Part shown: positions 22,900-35,241 of the stretch, piece after piece | Layout: each line of letters opens with the position of its first letter | Position numbering within the stretch: the first letter of the stretch is position 1 | NCBI GenBank assembly: GCA_035771175.1 | Contig: CM069602.1 | Coordinates: forward strand, 7,875,001 to 7,939,000 | From: Paratinospora sagittata | Taxonomy: Eukaryota; Streptophyta; Magnoliopsida; Ranunculales; Menispermaceae | Reading direction: 5' to 3' | Length of the DNA: 64,000 bases | Program-made: the position numbers and the translations under genes | Notes under the pieces: generated by a model | What the model saw: the letters and a program-made list of their open reading frames with translations, nothing else | Databases searched by the model: none | Told to the model about the DNA's origin: nothing

Positions 22900-25430
22900 G
22901 AGCAAATAAATAAAATTATAATATGAATAATATGAGTTTAATAAGGTGAATGAGGTTGGTTAATTAAATATGTGGATTGTAGTATGATTTAATGAATTAA
23001 TGAATAGTATGATTTAATGAATTAAATAATAAGGTGAAGAAGTTGATTATTACTTATAGATTGTGAAATGAATTGATGATTTAATGACTTAATGAATTAA
23101 CTATTAAGATGGGGAGAGTTGCTTTGTTAAGTTGCATGGGAGCATGAGATCTAAAAAAATAAAACAAACAAATAAAAAATATCTCTTACTTATCTCTCCA
23201 ACTCTCTCGAACGTTTTTTTAAGGAAAAAACAAAAGGGAGAAGAAACCAAGAACGAAGAGAGGAAAAGATGAAAGAATGTTGGATCTTCGCTGAATCGGG
23301 ACCCACAGTAACTATTTTTCACTCTATTTTTTCATAAAATTGATATCTAAGCTAGATATAACGATTTTCTCGGAGTAATTTTTGTTGTGGGGGCTGTTTT
23401 GCGGTGTTTTTAAAATTGAGATTTTGACTCGACTTGAATGAAAATTTGTTCAAAAGGTTGAAAAACACTTCCTAGACTGTAGAAGTCCTGAATATGTGAT
23501 TATATTTCATTTATTTGTTCATTTAAAATTTTTATGGCGATTGGAAATTAGATTTGATATTAAAGACCTTTTGAACCCTATTAAAACCTGATGAAACTCC
23601 GGTTTGAGACTGTAGAAAGATAAATCTATCAATTCTGGACATATCGATGTTAAAATCATATTTTTGGATATGATTTGATATTTTTAGTAACTAAATATAT
23701 GATTTTTGTAAGTAAAATTGACTTTGAATGTCTCCATGAACATGTAAAACTTCAATAGAATACCTGTTGAAGTAGGATGGTAGCATGATTGATTTTACAC
23801 ATGTCGATGTGGACAGAATAATTTTAGGAATGTTCTATATTTTAATAAATTGATATATGTTTCTATGTACTTATGTGAGTACTTTGGTGTTGAGATCTAG
23901 CTTAAATGAGCTATTTTCATGGTGGAATGATTCCATTTCAATTGTAAATACTGCTAGGGGTTGAGAACTCCGCAATGATGATTTAGTGAATTAAAATGGT
24001 GTTTTGTGGATTATAATGACTTATTGTAGTTTAAATTTCATGATTTCAGTATTTTAATCTGAAAATTAGCTATATTGGTGACTGATATTGTGGGAACCTT
24101 GATGCTGGACATTTTAGGTGTGTATTGAATTTGAGTTCTAATAATGGTGTTTTAGTGAGATTAAATACTATTTTGTTGATTTTAATGATTGTGTATGGCT
24201 TGAATTGCATATTGCAGTAATTGAGTTTGGATATTGAATGTATTGATGAATGCTCGTGAAGAGTAATTATGTTGGAACTTATGATGGTGCAATGAATTAG
24301 GTGATGATACAAGTGATTTTGGTGATCCATTTTGCTAGATATTGGTGTATTCACTGCCTTAGAAGCATCACTTAACCACTGTGAGTATATTACTTTATTC
24401 TGGTTCTTGTATGACATTCTATATATATATGAAATGTTTGAATTTAAGCATGCTATGTATATACTATTGCCTTGTGTTTTGACTTGCATTTATAAATAAT
24501 TTTTGCATTTTGAGCATAAAATATGTTGTCATTTCGTTAGGAATTAGCCCAGGATGAGGTTTTGCGTAACCTCATTGACTGTAAGACTGTCCTTACAAGG
24601 ATTGAAAATCCTTGAAATGACTGTGGAATTGAGTAATGTGAGGTCCGAGTGTAGGCTCCCTATCGGTGCATAATAGGGAGTTCGTACCCGCTCCATTACA
24701 AGAAGGAAGGAGGTGGTTGTTTTCTATGGAAAACTTGCATAATTTTATTTAAATTCATGAAAAAAAAAAAATTGTTAACATGCATGAATTATTTGCTAAA
24801 TGGTGCATATGTGGTTGATAAATGTTTTAATTGCTTTGAAATGTCATGCTTTTCTAAATGCATATGATTGCCACATCAAGAACTATATTCATTGAATTGT
24901 TGTTTGCTCACTCTATTTCCTCCACTCTTTCGGGTCAAGACTCAAAGGGAAAAAGGAAAGATTAAAGAGTGACTGTCACGTGATTTAGAGTCTCGCCTTT
25001 TGATGCATGTATTCATTGGAGGAAATGGTTGCTGATGTTGTATCGATATGTATATATTTATCACATACACTATATATGTATCATCATCTAGATGGGTTGC
25101 TTGGGACAAAAAAAAAGAATTATAGATGGCTACTTTGGGTTTATGAGATAGATGGCTATGATATATATATATATTTACATCTAGCAATGGCGAATGATAT
25201 GGTTTGATCAATGCATGTATTTGAGTATTTTGGGATATTGTAATACTTGTGACATGAGAATGATTATTTATTTTGGAATGAATGGATGATTATATCTATA
25301 TAAATATGATTTGATTTGTGGTATATCAGGGAACTTGTGATATGTTCATGTTATGGGGAGATGCCGCTGAAATTTTTAAAAATTTTAAGAATAGTTGTGA
25401 GTGTTCTTTGAGGCTGACAGTATATTATAC
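22900..25430 (+). mobile_element. Probable solo LTR or LTR fragment of a Ty3-type element
   Basis: This 2.5-kb non-coding block has the texture of a long plant Ty3 (Tekay/Del-like) LTR: a leader-like region with ctctccaactctct near 23192-23207, AT-rich sequence, and a more GC-rich portion at about 24550-24700. That portion contains ggtccgagtgtaggctccc, and it is followed by tcctccactctttcgggtca near 24918. No coding frame is convincing. I could not locate TG/CA ends or a target duplication. Confidence 0.3.
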
Positions 25431-25510
25431 TGTATAAGGGTATGTATAATGTATAATATACTATGACGGTCATGACGTCAGCTTACGTCAGGGGCGTCAT
25501 GACGTGATAG
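25425..25510. repeat. Palindromic cluster at the Ty3 relic edge
   Basis: agtatattatac and gtataatatact form a 12-bp inverted pair (about 25429-25464), followed by repeated tcatgacgt strings (about 25467 and 25497) around a TGACGTCA palindrome. It sits where the gag-protease relic stops, so it may mark a rearrangement junction. Confidence 0.5.
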
Positions 25511-27019
25511 GTAAACACCACAACTCCTAGGTGGTTGAGCAGGGGCCGACCGATGATAGCGTTGTATATGGTGGGTCACTTTACCACCAAGAAAATGGTC
25601 ATCACAGTGACTTTGTGCTATGAATCTTCAACCATCACTGGCAAGGTAATCCTTCCTTTAGGCATAACCCCATGTTAGGTGAAGCAGGTCAAAAGAACGT
25701 CGACTGGGCTGAGCTATTCTTTGGTGAGACCTAGTTTTTCTAATGCCAGCCAGTAGAGGATATCGACCGAGTTTCCATTGTCGACTAACATCCTATGGAT
25801 CTTGTAGTTGGCGACCGTCATTATCACCACCAGGGCATCTGCGTGTGGGTGAAGAATGCATTGTGCCTCTTCTTTTGTGAAAGTGATCGAAAAGTTAGTT
25901 CTCTTCTACTTTTTTGGTCGGTATCCCATGTTCATTACTTCCGACCTGGCTTATCGTAGATATGCTTTCATAGCCCGATTGGAGGTACCGACCTGATCAC
26001 CTCCGAAAATGGTTATGATCTCCCCGACTGTTTTGGTTTGATCCCTCTAAGGGACCACGTTCCTTTTCTGATCGGAGTCTTGAACAAACTTCCTCAAATG
26101 TCCATTACGGATTAATGTCTCGATTTCCTCCTTCAAATCATGACATTGGTTGGTGTCATGTCCATGATCACGGTGGTAGCGACAATACTTCTTCTTGTTT
26201 CTCTAGTCGGTGGGCGTTTTCAACTTCCTAGGCCATCACATGTAATCTTTATCCTGGATTTCCAACAAGATTTTTTCTCGCGAGATGTTCAGAGGTGTTT
26301 AGTTGGAATACACATTATGAGGAACTTTGTTGCTCCTCTGATCACGTTGACCAGAGACGGGTTTCTTTCCACCCCTAGTATCTTCTTTAGGCTTTTCCTC
26401 TTCATCTTCCTCATGCGATCTTTTTTAGAGCTCTTTAGGGAGCCGTGTTCTTCCCGTTTAGCCTTTGCCTACTCATCGGCATTGATGAACTTCTCAACTT
26501 AATTCAAGATCACTTTATAGGTCTTGGTTTTTTTCTTCCCAAGGGAGTAATGAAACCGACCCGACCTCAGACTAGCCACAAAAAGCTGTTACTACGGTCT
26601 TGTTGTCATAATCATCTACTTTGACTCTGAGTTCGGACCCCGTTTTGCATCAAAAGAGTGACACATATCTCCTATGGGCAATGACCTAAGGTTAGAGCTC
26701 GGTGGGCGGTGACTCCATTCTGACTTTTGTCGGGATGCACGCTCGGGCACCGACTTACCTCCTTTCTACGGGGTCGGTAGTCGGGAGTTGCTTGGATGGG
26801 GATGACTTCCTTCAATATTTGTTGTTGCATATGGTGTTGTTCCATGACCATCTGGGACATTTTTTCCAGATTGTTTTCGACGACAGTAAGTCTGGCTTTC
26901 TGCTTCTCAACAGAAGATTTTTCCGACTTCTTCGGTGGCCTTCGTCTCTTCTTATCTTGAGGCGCCATTGGTTCAACATATGGTTCCAGTTCTATCGAAA
27001 TCTTTGCTTCTTGGCTCAT
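25490..27019 (-). pseudogene. Ty3-type (Tat-like) retrotransposon gag and protease, degenerate
   Basis: On the minus strand a gag-like frame starts at 27019 (MSQEAKISIELEPYVEPMAP, then Lys/Arg-rich and Gln-rich sequence) and is lost near 26690. Downstream pieces read DDYDNKTVVTAF, YKVILN..EKFINADE, LKEEIETLIRNGHLRKFV, a linker, then the retropepsin region MTVANYKIHRMLVDNGNSVDIL and YNAIIGRPLLN. Such proteases carry VDNGSSADIL in place of the usual DSG/DTG. Stops and frameshifts are frequent, the central gag seems partly deleted, and no reverse transcriptase, RNase H or integrase follows. Dead element. Confidence 0.75.
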
Positions 27020-27050
27020 TGAGAAAGAGTTGTTTCTAGCTCAAAGCGTC

Positions 27051-27075
27051 AGTCTCCACAGACGACACCAAATAT
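27051..27075 (-). other. Primer-binding site region of the Ty3 relic
   Basis: The minus strand reads tttggtgtcgtctgtggaga directly after the LTR end. Many plant Tat-type elements have tttggcgccgtctgtgggga here. The differences (C to T in CpG or CNG contexts, G to A) look like decay by cytosine deamination after methylation. Confidence 0.55.
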
Positions 27076-27826
27076 TGGTGCAAGATTTGACCAACACCAT
27101 TAAGATGATGAGATGGAGAAAACAACCCTAATCTATTCTAGAATTCGCCGAAGAACTGGTCTGGATGCTGGAAATAATGATCTGAGAAGGGTGAAACAAA
27201 GAAGATAATAGACTATCATGAGGAACATCGATGTGGTGTCGGCCAAAGACCCTTCGATGCTTATGTTAGCTCAGAGCTCGTAGAAGAATAATAGAATATT
27301 ATAGTTGAACTGTGTAGAGAATAACGTAAGTTCCCCCTTAGGGATGATGGAATATTTATAAAGTTGGGTATTTGGCCTTGTAGCATAGTTGTAGTTAAAT
27401 TAGGAATGCCCACATGCTTCCTAGTTAAATTGGGAATGCCCACAAGCATCCTAGTCGGATCAAGAAGGTTTTAGTCCTTTTCTTATCTGGATTAGGAGAG
27501 ATTTAGTCCTCTCTTAGTTGAACTGGAAAAGCTGAGTAGCCTTCTAATGTGACTCGAGAAGTCAGATAATCCTTATCATGGTTGAACAAGTAGAAGACCT
27601 CAAGTTTGTCGCAGTAGATCTCGCATAGTCGTTATGTGATGATTTGACGTGTTTTCCACCTGGTCGGTAGCACCGACTAGGTTTTGGGTCATTTGCATGG
27701 TTGAATAGATCAACATTCCTCGTCCATATTATATCGGTATGTCTACTTGGTCTATATCACGTCTTCCCTGACGAGACTAACATGGTCTGACGCAGCTTAT
27801 TGGTATGTCGAGAATATGGTCCAACA
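27076..27826 (-). mobile_element. LTR of the Ty3 relic (about 751 bp)
   Basis: On the minus strand the segment begins TGTTGGACCATATTC and ends CTTGCACCA, giving TG...CA termini. A TATAAATA string (complement near 27352-27360) is a plausible LTR core promoter. Its end lies next to the primer-binding region and gag start, so it is the 5' LTR. Inside are two imperfect copies of agttaaattgggaatgccca (about 27391-27445). No matching 3' LTR was found. Confidence 0.6.
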
Positions 27827-28146
27827 AGCTTTCAAGAAAAGAAAATTTGTAAACATGTATATTTTACGCTTGACAATTGGTTGAATATAAACAGACAAAT
27901 GGTTTATAAAGTACTCGTTCGTATTACACTTTTTTCAACTTTTTTTAGATCACTAGGACACGTTGGATGTGTGTGAGATCAAAATAATAGTCTGAAAAGT
28001 AAAGAGTTTATTACTTAAGATATAAGACAGATCTCATGTATCCTTGTTAGTAGCGAGACTTTTTAGAGTAAAATCTCACCTTTGAGTTTAATAGTAAACT
28101 TAGAAGTGATTAATTTAGAACAATATTTGTACTAATTAAAGATCCA

Positions 28147-28202
28147 CAAATTCTCTAATATTAAAGGCATGCTTCAAATTCTCTAATATTAAAGGCATGC
28201 TT
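28147..28202 (+). repeat. Tandem duplication, 28-bp unit, two copies
   Basis: The unit starting caaattctctaatattaaag is repeated perfectly with no spacer. Confidence 0.9.
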
Positions 28203-31200
28203 TGATTGGGACATACACCTGTTTAGGAAGAGTTAGTGAAGGCTTATCGGAGTCCGACTGCGGATTCTTAATCCTATGTTGATTTTCCGAGCTTAGGCCG
28301 ACAGTATCTTATAAGCCATTGTAGCATTATAATAGGTCAGGCCTTGACCCTTTTTATCTGTGAGATTCTTCTCGCCGTTAGCTATGGGCTTATACATATT
28401 CCACATTGACAATGCTTACTATCTAAATAAAATAAAATAAAATCTAACAAAGTAATTTAACCATAAAATATAATTTTGTTTAAGTAAACAAAACAATTTT
28501 TTTTTTAATTGTCAAGTTTTAAATTTTTTAAAAAAATTAAAATAATTACTAAAAAAATAATAAAATATTATAAGATGATAATTGCTTAAAGTGAATTGTG
28601 GTTTTCTTTACAAATCATTAAGAGGTAATGATTTCTTAAAGTGAGTTATGACCCGATTGTTTAAAATAAGTTGTGGCTTCTCTTATAAATTAATAAAAAG
28701 TAATGATTATTTACTTTAGAAGTAACCTAGTGTTTTCATTCCATCTTATTCTTTTATTTTTTTTTCTTCGTGATTTTTTTCTAATTTATAAAAAAGAGTC
28801 TTATTATTTTTTCATTAAGCGTAAAAAAATTGCTAAAAATTATTTTTTTAATGTAGTGATTCTTTTATAACTTATTCGTGGATGTTTTCTTTAAATTAAT
28901 AATCTATTCTCCAACAATTACTCACTGTATAATTGAAAATTTCGCCCTTTATAAAATACATTTGTGGGTGTTTGATATCAGAGAACCTTTGAAAAATTGA
29001 AACTTTCACGTTCTTATCCAGTAAATATCTCATAACTTTTTTTTATTCTGTTAGTTTCAATTGGTGACAATCAACTCACCACATGCCATCATTGACTAGT
29101 ATTTCATTTATTGTATGATTTAATAAACAAAATAACTAAACGCAAAAGCAAGGCATCTTGGCCATTGGCATGCGCCTAGCGACTTCATTTTCATCTTTGT
29201 CTTGATCTTTTTGGAATATGATTATGATTCACATCCACACGGACCACACCCATTATGTATATCTCGTTGTGGTACGAATCCATGGCCCCAAACATCTAAT
29301 GACCCTTATCCAATGACCAAAAAATCTCTTATTTCAAAATTTTAATGAATTCTTGAAGGTTGACTTGACTAATCTAAATCATATTAATATTTTGGTAGCG
29401 CAACTAAGAGTTTTCGCCCTATCGGCCAATCTGATTAACTTGACTAATCTGAATATTTTAAATTAGGCTAGATTGGTCTAAAAAATTATAACCTTATCTT
29501 GTTCGAATTGAGTCAAAATTTAATAATTAATCCAAACTAAGGTAAACTAATCAACCCGAAGTTATTGAGTTAGGTTGGGTTGAATTCATATTTAAGGAAT
29601 TTACTGAGTTAAGTCGGGTTAAATATTTTCAACCTAAATTTAATTAGGTTAGGTTGGTATTGGGCCAAAATCCGACCCAACCTAACACTCCAAGACCCCT
29701 ACTCATAACATCTTAATTGAAAAGTATTTACATACCTTCTTCATATTTTTGGAGTGATTTTATGAGCGGAATTTTCTCATGCATAATCAAATATTGACGT
29801 TCAATTAAGCATGAGAAATTTTATTTTTTTATAGAGAAATGTTTTTAAGACTCAAAAAGGCAAAAATTATATTCAAAATCATACTTATGTTGATATGGTG
29901 TATGGTGAGTGAAGGGTATTTTTTTTTCTTATAATGTAATAATGTGTGTATTGTCACATCAATTTAAATAAAAATTTGAGTACATATCTTGAATCGTTTT
30001 ACTACTCATTTTTTTTATATCCATCGAACACAAACTATAATACTGAAGATTTTTTTACGAGAAAAAAAATATTTTGGCGGAACAAAGATAAGGAGGAGCA
30101 AATATTTTTTTTAGAAAATCTTGATAAATCAAACACCAAATTTTCTTATTTCTAAAATATTTTTTGAAAAAATAATTCTCTCACATATTGCGTAGGCGTT
30201 TATTAAAGTTCGTATCACATGCATAATTGATGTGCAATATGAGACACTCAAACAATACAAAATGACATAATTACAAGTTTCTTTATTTGTTTTTCTTTTG
30301 AAATTTGAAGCAACACGATGTTCAACTTTAAAAAAAAAAAATTAAGTGTAATAAGTCAAATTTCATTGCATAGCAAAAAAATAACGAATGACTATTAATT
30401 TGTTTGATTATTATTTGAGTATTTTTTTAAATTATTATTTTCTTTCTTCTTTACTTCATAGTTTTTTTTAAACAAGTTCCATCTTTAATGGGTATTGGTA
30501 AAAACTCTTATTCCACTTTGTCAAACCAGTTATAAATATATTTCATATTAATAGCAGATAACTAAGGAAATTCAATAAAATCCCACCAAATTTTCAAATT
30601 TTTTTTTTTAAAACTTACCAAACTTATCAAAATAGCCAACTTCTTCATTTACAGGCTAAAGCATTCAAGGATAGAAGACCCACGTGAAAAAACACCATTC
30701 ATGGATAAAAAGTTGAAAATATACCATGGAATAAAAGCAAGAAATTTAAATTTTATCATTTAAAGTATTAATTAATTTCCATGAAACTTCCAAACAAATC
30801 TCAAAACTTCCAAGCAAAAAAAAAAAAAAACAAAAAACAAAAAACAAAGACAAAAGATGCCATGGAGATGTTGCTTTTATATTTTTAAAATATCATAAGT
30901 TCATTTTCAGTAATCACATATAATAACTACTAGTTGTCAAATAATAATAATAACAATAACCCGTTTAACATTGGCTCTGTTTGGCACGTTGTAAAAACTC
31001 CGTTGGTTGCGAAATTAAGTAAAATGCAAGGTTAGTACGTTTGACAAGCTAATATCCTAATAACGTTTCAATTTGTAATATGATTTTTGAGCATTTTTAC
31101 AAAGTACCCTCATCTTAGTTATTGTGTTTACTGTTAACATTTTAAGAACGCTCTCCCAAATAATCCCATTATAGCCTCGATTAAGAAAGCTTTTTTAAAA

Positions 31201-31340
31201 TGACTTTTACAAAAAACGTTTTTACAAAAAAGTACTTTAATCTTTCTCATTTTTTTTAAAAGTAAAAAAAATATTTTTTTCACCATAATTAAATTAGAAT
31301 TAAAACCACTTTTGCTTAAAAAACGCGTTGAAAGAGGGAC
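28203..31340. other. AT-rich intergenic stretch
   Basis: Mostly AT-rich sequence. A region near 29500-29690 has many ggttgggtt/aacctaa strings on both strands, low-complexity rather than a defined element. Short frames here have no motifs. I see no gene. Confidence 0.5.
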
Positions 31341-31353
31341 CATTTCAACTTTC

Positions 31354-32255
31354 TATATATAACCATGGGAAGATAAATGTATCATACGTGTCACTTTCTG
31401 CTTCACTCAACCCTTAAGATCTTCGTACGTATGTAAGTAAAGCCACGCTGAATCATCTAACCTGTAAACAATGATGTATAGCTGGACTACGACGTTTCCG
31501 TTATCCTCAACATGTTCCGTTAAAATTAAAACAAGATACCACAGGGACTTCCACGCAAAACCGGCGTAAGATCATCGGCCAAGTACTGGGTTTCGCTTGA
31601 ATCTTTGAATTCTTGGGTGAATCGTTATTTTCTGTGAAGAAATTTGAGGTGTGACTGAATTGTTCTTCCAGCCTTTTTCTTGTGTTTTGTTCTGTGATTT
31701 TTTTTTGTTTGTTTGTATTTTTTTGTTCAATTTTGTCTTTTTTTATTCTTTGTTTGTTTTAATTTATTACCCTTAAAAGTGTGGAATTTGATCAATTGTA
31801 GAAGTGAGCAAATGGGTTTTGTGAATTACCCATGGATTGCTTCAAATTGACCAGAAAAAAAAAAATTCAGGTCAAAAACCATGGTTACTGATCGTGGTGG
31901 ATTCTTCAGTTTTAACGGTTAAAAGGAGAATTGGTGATTGAGATTTCTGAATGCCCATGATTTATATTCCCATTATTATTATTATTATTGTTTATTTTGA
32001 TTCTTTGTTCAAAGTTGTGAGATTGGTATCTATTTATTTGATAAATTATTCATGATCTGTTTCTGGTGGAGGGCCCTGTGAATTTTCCTGAAGTCTGGTG
32101 CACCTATCTAGATTGAAATGAACGAATTTGTTCAGCTGAATTCTGGGATGCAGTTTTCAAGTTGTTTCATTTTTTAATTTTGTGCAGTAGTAGCAATTTA
32201 TAAATTTTGTTATTTGCTGAATATCATTCTGATATAGCAGCACCAGAATCACAGA
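31354..32255 (+). promoter_or_regulatory. Promoter and intron-containing 5'UTR of the HIR gene
   Basis: TATATATAA at 31354-31362 is a good TATA box about 0.9 kb before the ATG. The leader probably contains an intron, with a donor such as aatttgag|gtgtga near 31647 and the acceptor atatagcag|cacc near 32240, 15 nt before the ATG. A 5'UTR intron is a common arrangement in plant genes. The splice sites are read by eye. Confidence 0.5.
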
Positions 32256-35241
32256 ATGGGGCAAGCACTTGGATGTATTCAAGTGGATCAGTCAACTGTA
32301 GCCATTAGAGAGAGGTTTGGAAAGTTTGATGACGTGCTTGATCCTGGTTGTCACTGCTTGCCGTGGTGCTTTGGAAGCTTTGTGGCCGGCCATCTTTCAT
32401 TGCGTGTTCAGCAACTTGATGTTCGTTGCGAAACCAAAACTAAGGTTTCTAGCTTCTTCCCTTGTTTTTTTTTTTTTTTTCCCTTATATCCTGATTGAAG
32501 GGTTGTGTTGATTCTGGTTTATTGTTTTAGAAGTACTAAATATCAGTCCAGCTCTTTGAAAAGTGAAGCCGTGAATCTCTAATCATAGTTTTTTCTTAAG
32601 AAGTGATAGAAATTAGAATGACTATATTTAAAATGGAAAGTAGATGAATCATGAATCTGGACAGAATTATTTCTAACGTTTTCCGTCAGATAATGTAAAA
32701 AGATACAAACTAGTATTGCATTAGAAGGAGAAGACACTACTCAAAGGAAGCCCAATTCTAGTGTTCATTTTATGACCTTTTGTTCATTCGGTAATTAGTA
32801 TATATAGGTAATTACCTATAAATAAGATCATTATTTATAGGTAATTTTCAAGTTGATTCATGACTTTTTTTTCTGAAAATTAATGAGTGATATTACAAAA
32901 TCATGGCATAGTTGGCAGCCACTACAGTTTTTTTTTGTTTGGTTGTGATGAATACATGCTGATATCATTCACCCATTTCAGGATAATGTTTTTGTCACTG
33001 TGGTTGCATCCATTCAATATCGTGCCTTGGCTGACAAAGCAGCAGATGCCTTCTATAAACTCAGCAACACCAGGGAACAGATCCAAGCTTATGTCTTTGA
33101 TGGTATTTCTATAGACCTTAGCCTTATAGAATCTGGAATTTGATTGTTTTGGTTTTACATCCTTTATGGTATCATATTTAATTATTTGGTCTTTTTGGTA
33201 TATAGATATTTTTATATTACCAAGAGAAGTAAGAATTTTGATTTAGTTTCAAAGGGGGTAATTTGGAAATGGGAAGTTCATCTATTTGTTTTGTTCTCCT
33301 TGTATAGTGGTCAATTGATCTTTTAAAATTGTGGATCATTCTTTATATAATTGCCCAGTGAAATACTTTGATATTTACATGCTGTGCAGGGATAAGAAAA
33401 GCCTTATCCCAAAGCGAACAATGTTGTGTGCATATGCTAGCTATCCAAAAAAATTTAGATTATAGAACACATTTTAAAACATTCATTCATCAGCATGGCA
33501 CGTTCAAAAGGATTTTTTTAACACTTTTTTTCACCTCTTCCTGTCATCTAATTGATTTCTTTAGGTTTTTTTTTTTATTTTTTATTGAAAATAGTTCTCT
33601 ATATTTACTTGGAAACTTCATAATAGCATAGCCCATAGGTTGTTTCTTGTCTTTTATTTTTTCTTCTTTATTATCCTGGCTTTAAATCTTGTCATGCTTT
33701 CAAAGGTTTGTTAGGCCTTGCTAATTCCCAAAAGCTAGAGACTGTTGTCACTTTTGACTCTACATTTTCAGATTCATTTAATATTATTCTCTCAGTGCAA
33801 ATTCAGAGATTTATGGACTTTTTCCTGCTTTTGTTTAGTTATAAGGGCTAGTGTGCCGAAGTTAGATTTAGATTCCACCTTCGAGCAAAAGAACGACATA
33901 GCCAAAGCTGTTGAGAATGAGCTTGAAAAGGTAATCTTCTCATTTATAATCTATTATGTATAAGAAACCAAGTGTTCAATGGAAGCTAATCTTTTTTCTA
34001 TCTGTTTTGGACACTATAGGCCATGTCACATTATGGATATGAGATAGTCCAGACTCTTATCGTGGATATTGAGCCAGATGTCCATGTGAAGAGAGCCATG
34101 AACGAGATAAATGCTGGTAATTATGTTTCACTTCTGCATAACTTTGAGGAGGAGACCCTTTGACTGAAGTCTTTGCTTTTGTTGACTCCATTTTTCTTTT
34201 TCTTGAAATTGATTTTCTACAATATATCTATGGTATCAGGTAAGGCATCCTCTATATGGGTTTTTCCTTAATACTTTGTAATTTTCTTATTTACTCTGAA
34301 AGGAATCTGAAATAATACATTATTCGTTCTTCCTTTGATTAACATTTCTTAGTGCCAAGTACTACTCTAGAATCAATTGATCTTTAATTTACTGAAAGAA
34401 TTATCTCGGTAACTTTACGTATAGCTTAAATAGCAACCTCATATTTATTGGCTTATCGAAAAAGAACATTATATTTATCTCATTGCCACCAATTTTGTCC
34501 TCAAAATTAACTATGTTAAGTAATTTATGTTGAACATTGCTAGGGTCAATCTGACATTCTTTTTGAGTCAATAGCCTGAATATCTCTCCTCCTCCTCTTT
34601 TATTTATTATTATTATTATTAATTTTATTCAAGTATATCTCGGCTTTTTAGAGCACCAAACTAGTCTCCTGAGATGTGTATGAAGCTCCCTAATTTCATG
34701 CGCTGGAAACTCTATGGAGCTCCCTTAGTACACTCCATGAATTTCTTCTTTTATGGATGAAAAAAAAGTGAATTTTTGTTGCTTTCTCAAACGACTATTC
34801 ATAATACATATCTTTGGCAATGTGTTTGTTTTTTAGTCATTTTTCATGTTGGTTGATTTGGTTATTGTCAATACAGCTGCTAGAATGAGGGTGGCAGCAA
34901 ATGAGAAGGCAGAGGCCGAGAAGATATTGCAGATCAAGCGAGCCGAGGGAGAAGCGGAATCCAAGTACCTATCTGGTGTGGGTATAGCTCGGCAGCGGCA
35001 GGCCATTGTAGATGGATTGAGGGACAGTGTCCTTGCTTTCTCAGAGAATGTTCCTGGAACATCTGCCAAGGATGTTATGGACATGGTTCTCGTGACCCAG
35101 TACTTTGACACGATGAAGGAAATTGGAGCGTCCTCAAAGTCCAACTCTATCTTCATTCCACATGGGCCTGGCGCTGTGAAAGATGTTGCCTCACAGATCA
35201 GGGATGGCCTCCTTCAGGGTAGCACAATCACACCACAATAG
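32256..35241 (+). CDS. HIR1-like: Hypersensitive-induced reaction protein (HIR1/2-like, SPFH family), 287 aa
   Basis: HIR proteins are lipid-anchored SPFH/prohibitin-domain proteins that oligomerise in plasma-membrane microdomains, associate with NLR receptors such as RPS2, and promote the hypersensitive response (known for the family). Exons: 32256-32444, 32982-33102, 33839-33930, 34020-34116, 34877-35241; GT-AG throughout, phases closing to 287 codons plus TAG. The N-terminus [19 protein letters not shown] has Gly2 and Cys7 for myristoylation and palmitoylation. The SPFH core follows ([39 protein letters not shown]), then an Ala/Glu/Lys-rich coiled coil around [20 protein letters not shown]. 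The C-terminus [11 protein letters not shown] is typical. The length is as expected and I see no defects. Confidence 0.95.
32803..32846. repeat. Perfect palindrome and hairpin in HIR intron 1
   Basis: TATAGGTAATTACCTATA (32803-32820) is an 18-bp palindrome. The overlapping segment aattacctataaataa (32810-32825) pairs perfectly, across a 5-nt gatca loop, with ttatttataggtaatt (32831-32846). Confidence 0.8.
34645..34730 (+). repeat. Dispersed repeat, copy 1 (HIR intron 4)
   Basis: The series ttagagcacc, then tgtgtatgaagctcccta, then aactctatggagctccc matches, with substitutions, a second copy at about 61708-61790 in an AMY3 intron. It is probably a short retroposon family. Confidence 0.4.

Noticed and set aside
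24070..24489. 139-aa minus-strand frame in the 22.9-25.4 kb block
   Set aside because: AT-rich, with composition like the flanks and no motif; most likely chance in a non-coding LTR-like region.
26140..27022. Plus-strand open frames of 106-120 aa at 26.1-27.0 kb
   Set aside because: They are antisense shadows of the minus-strand Ty3 gag-protease relic, which explains the sequence better.
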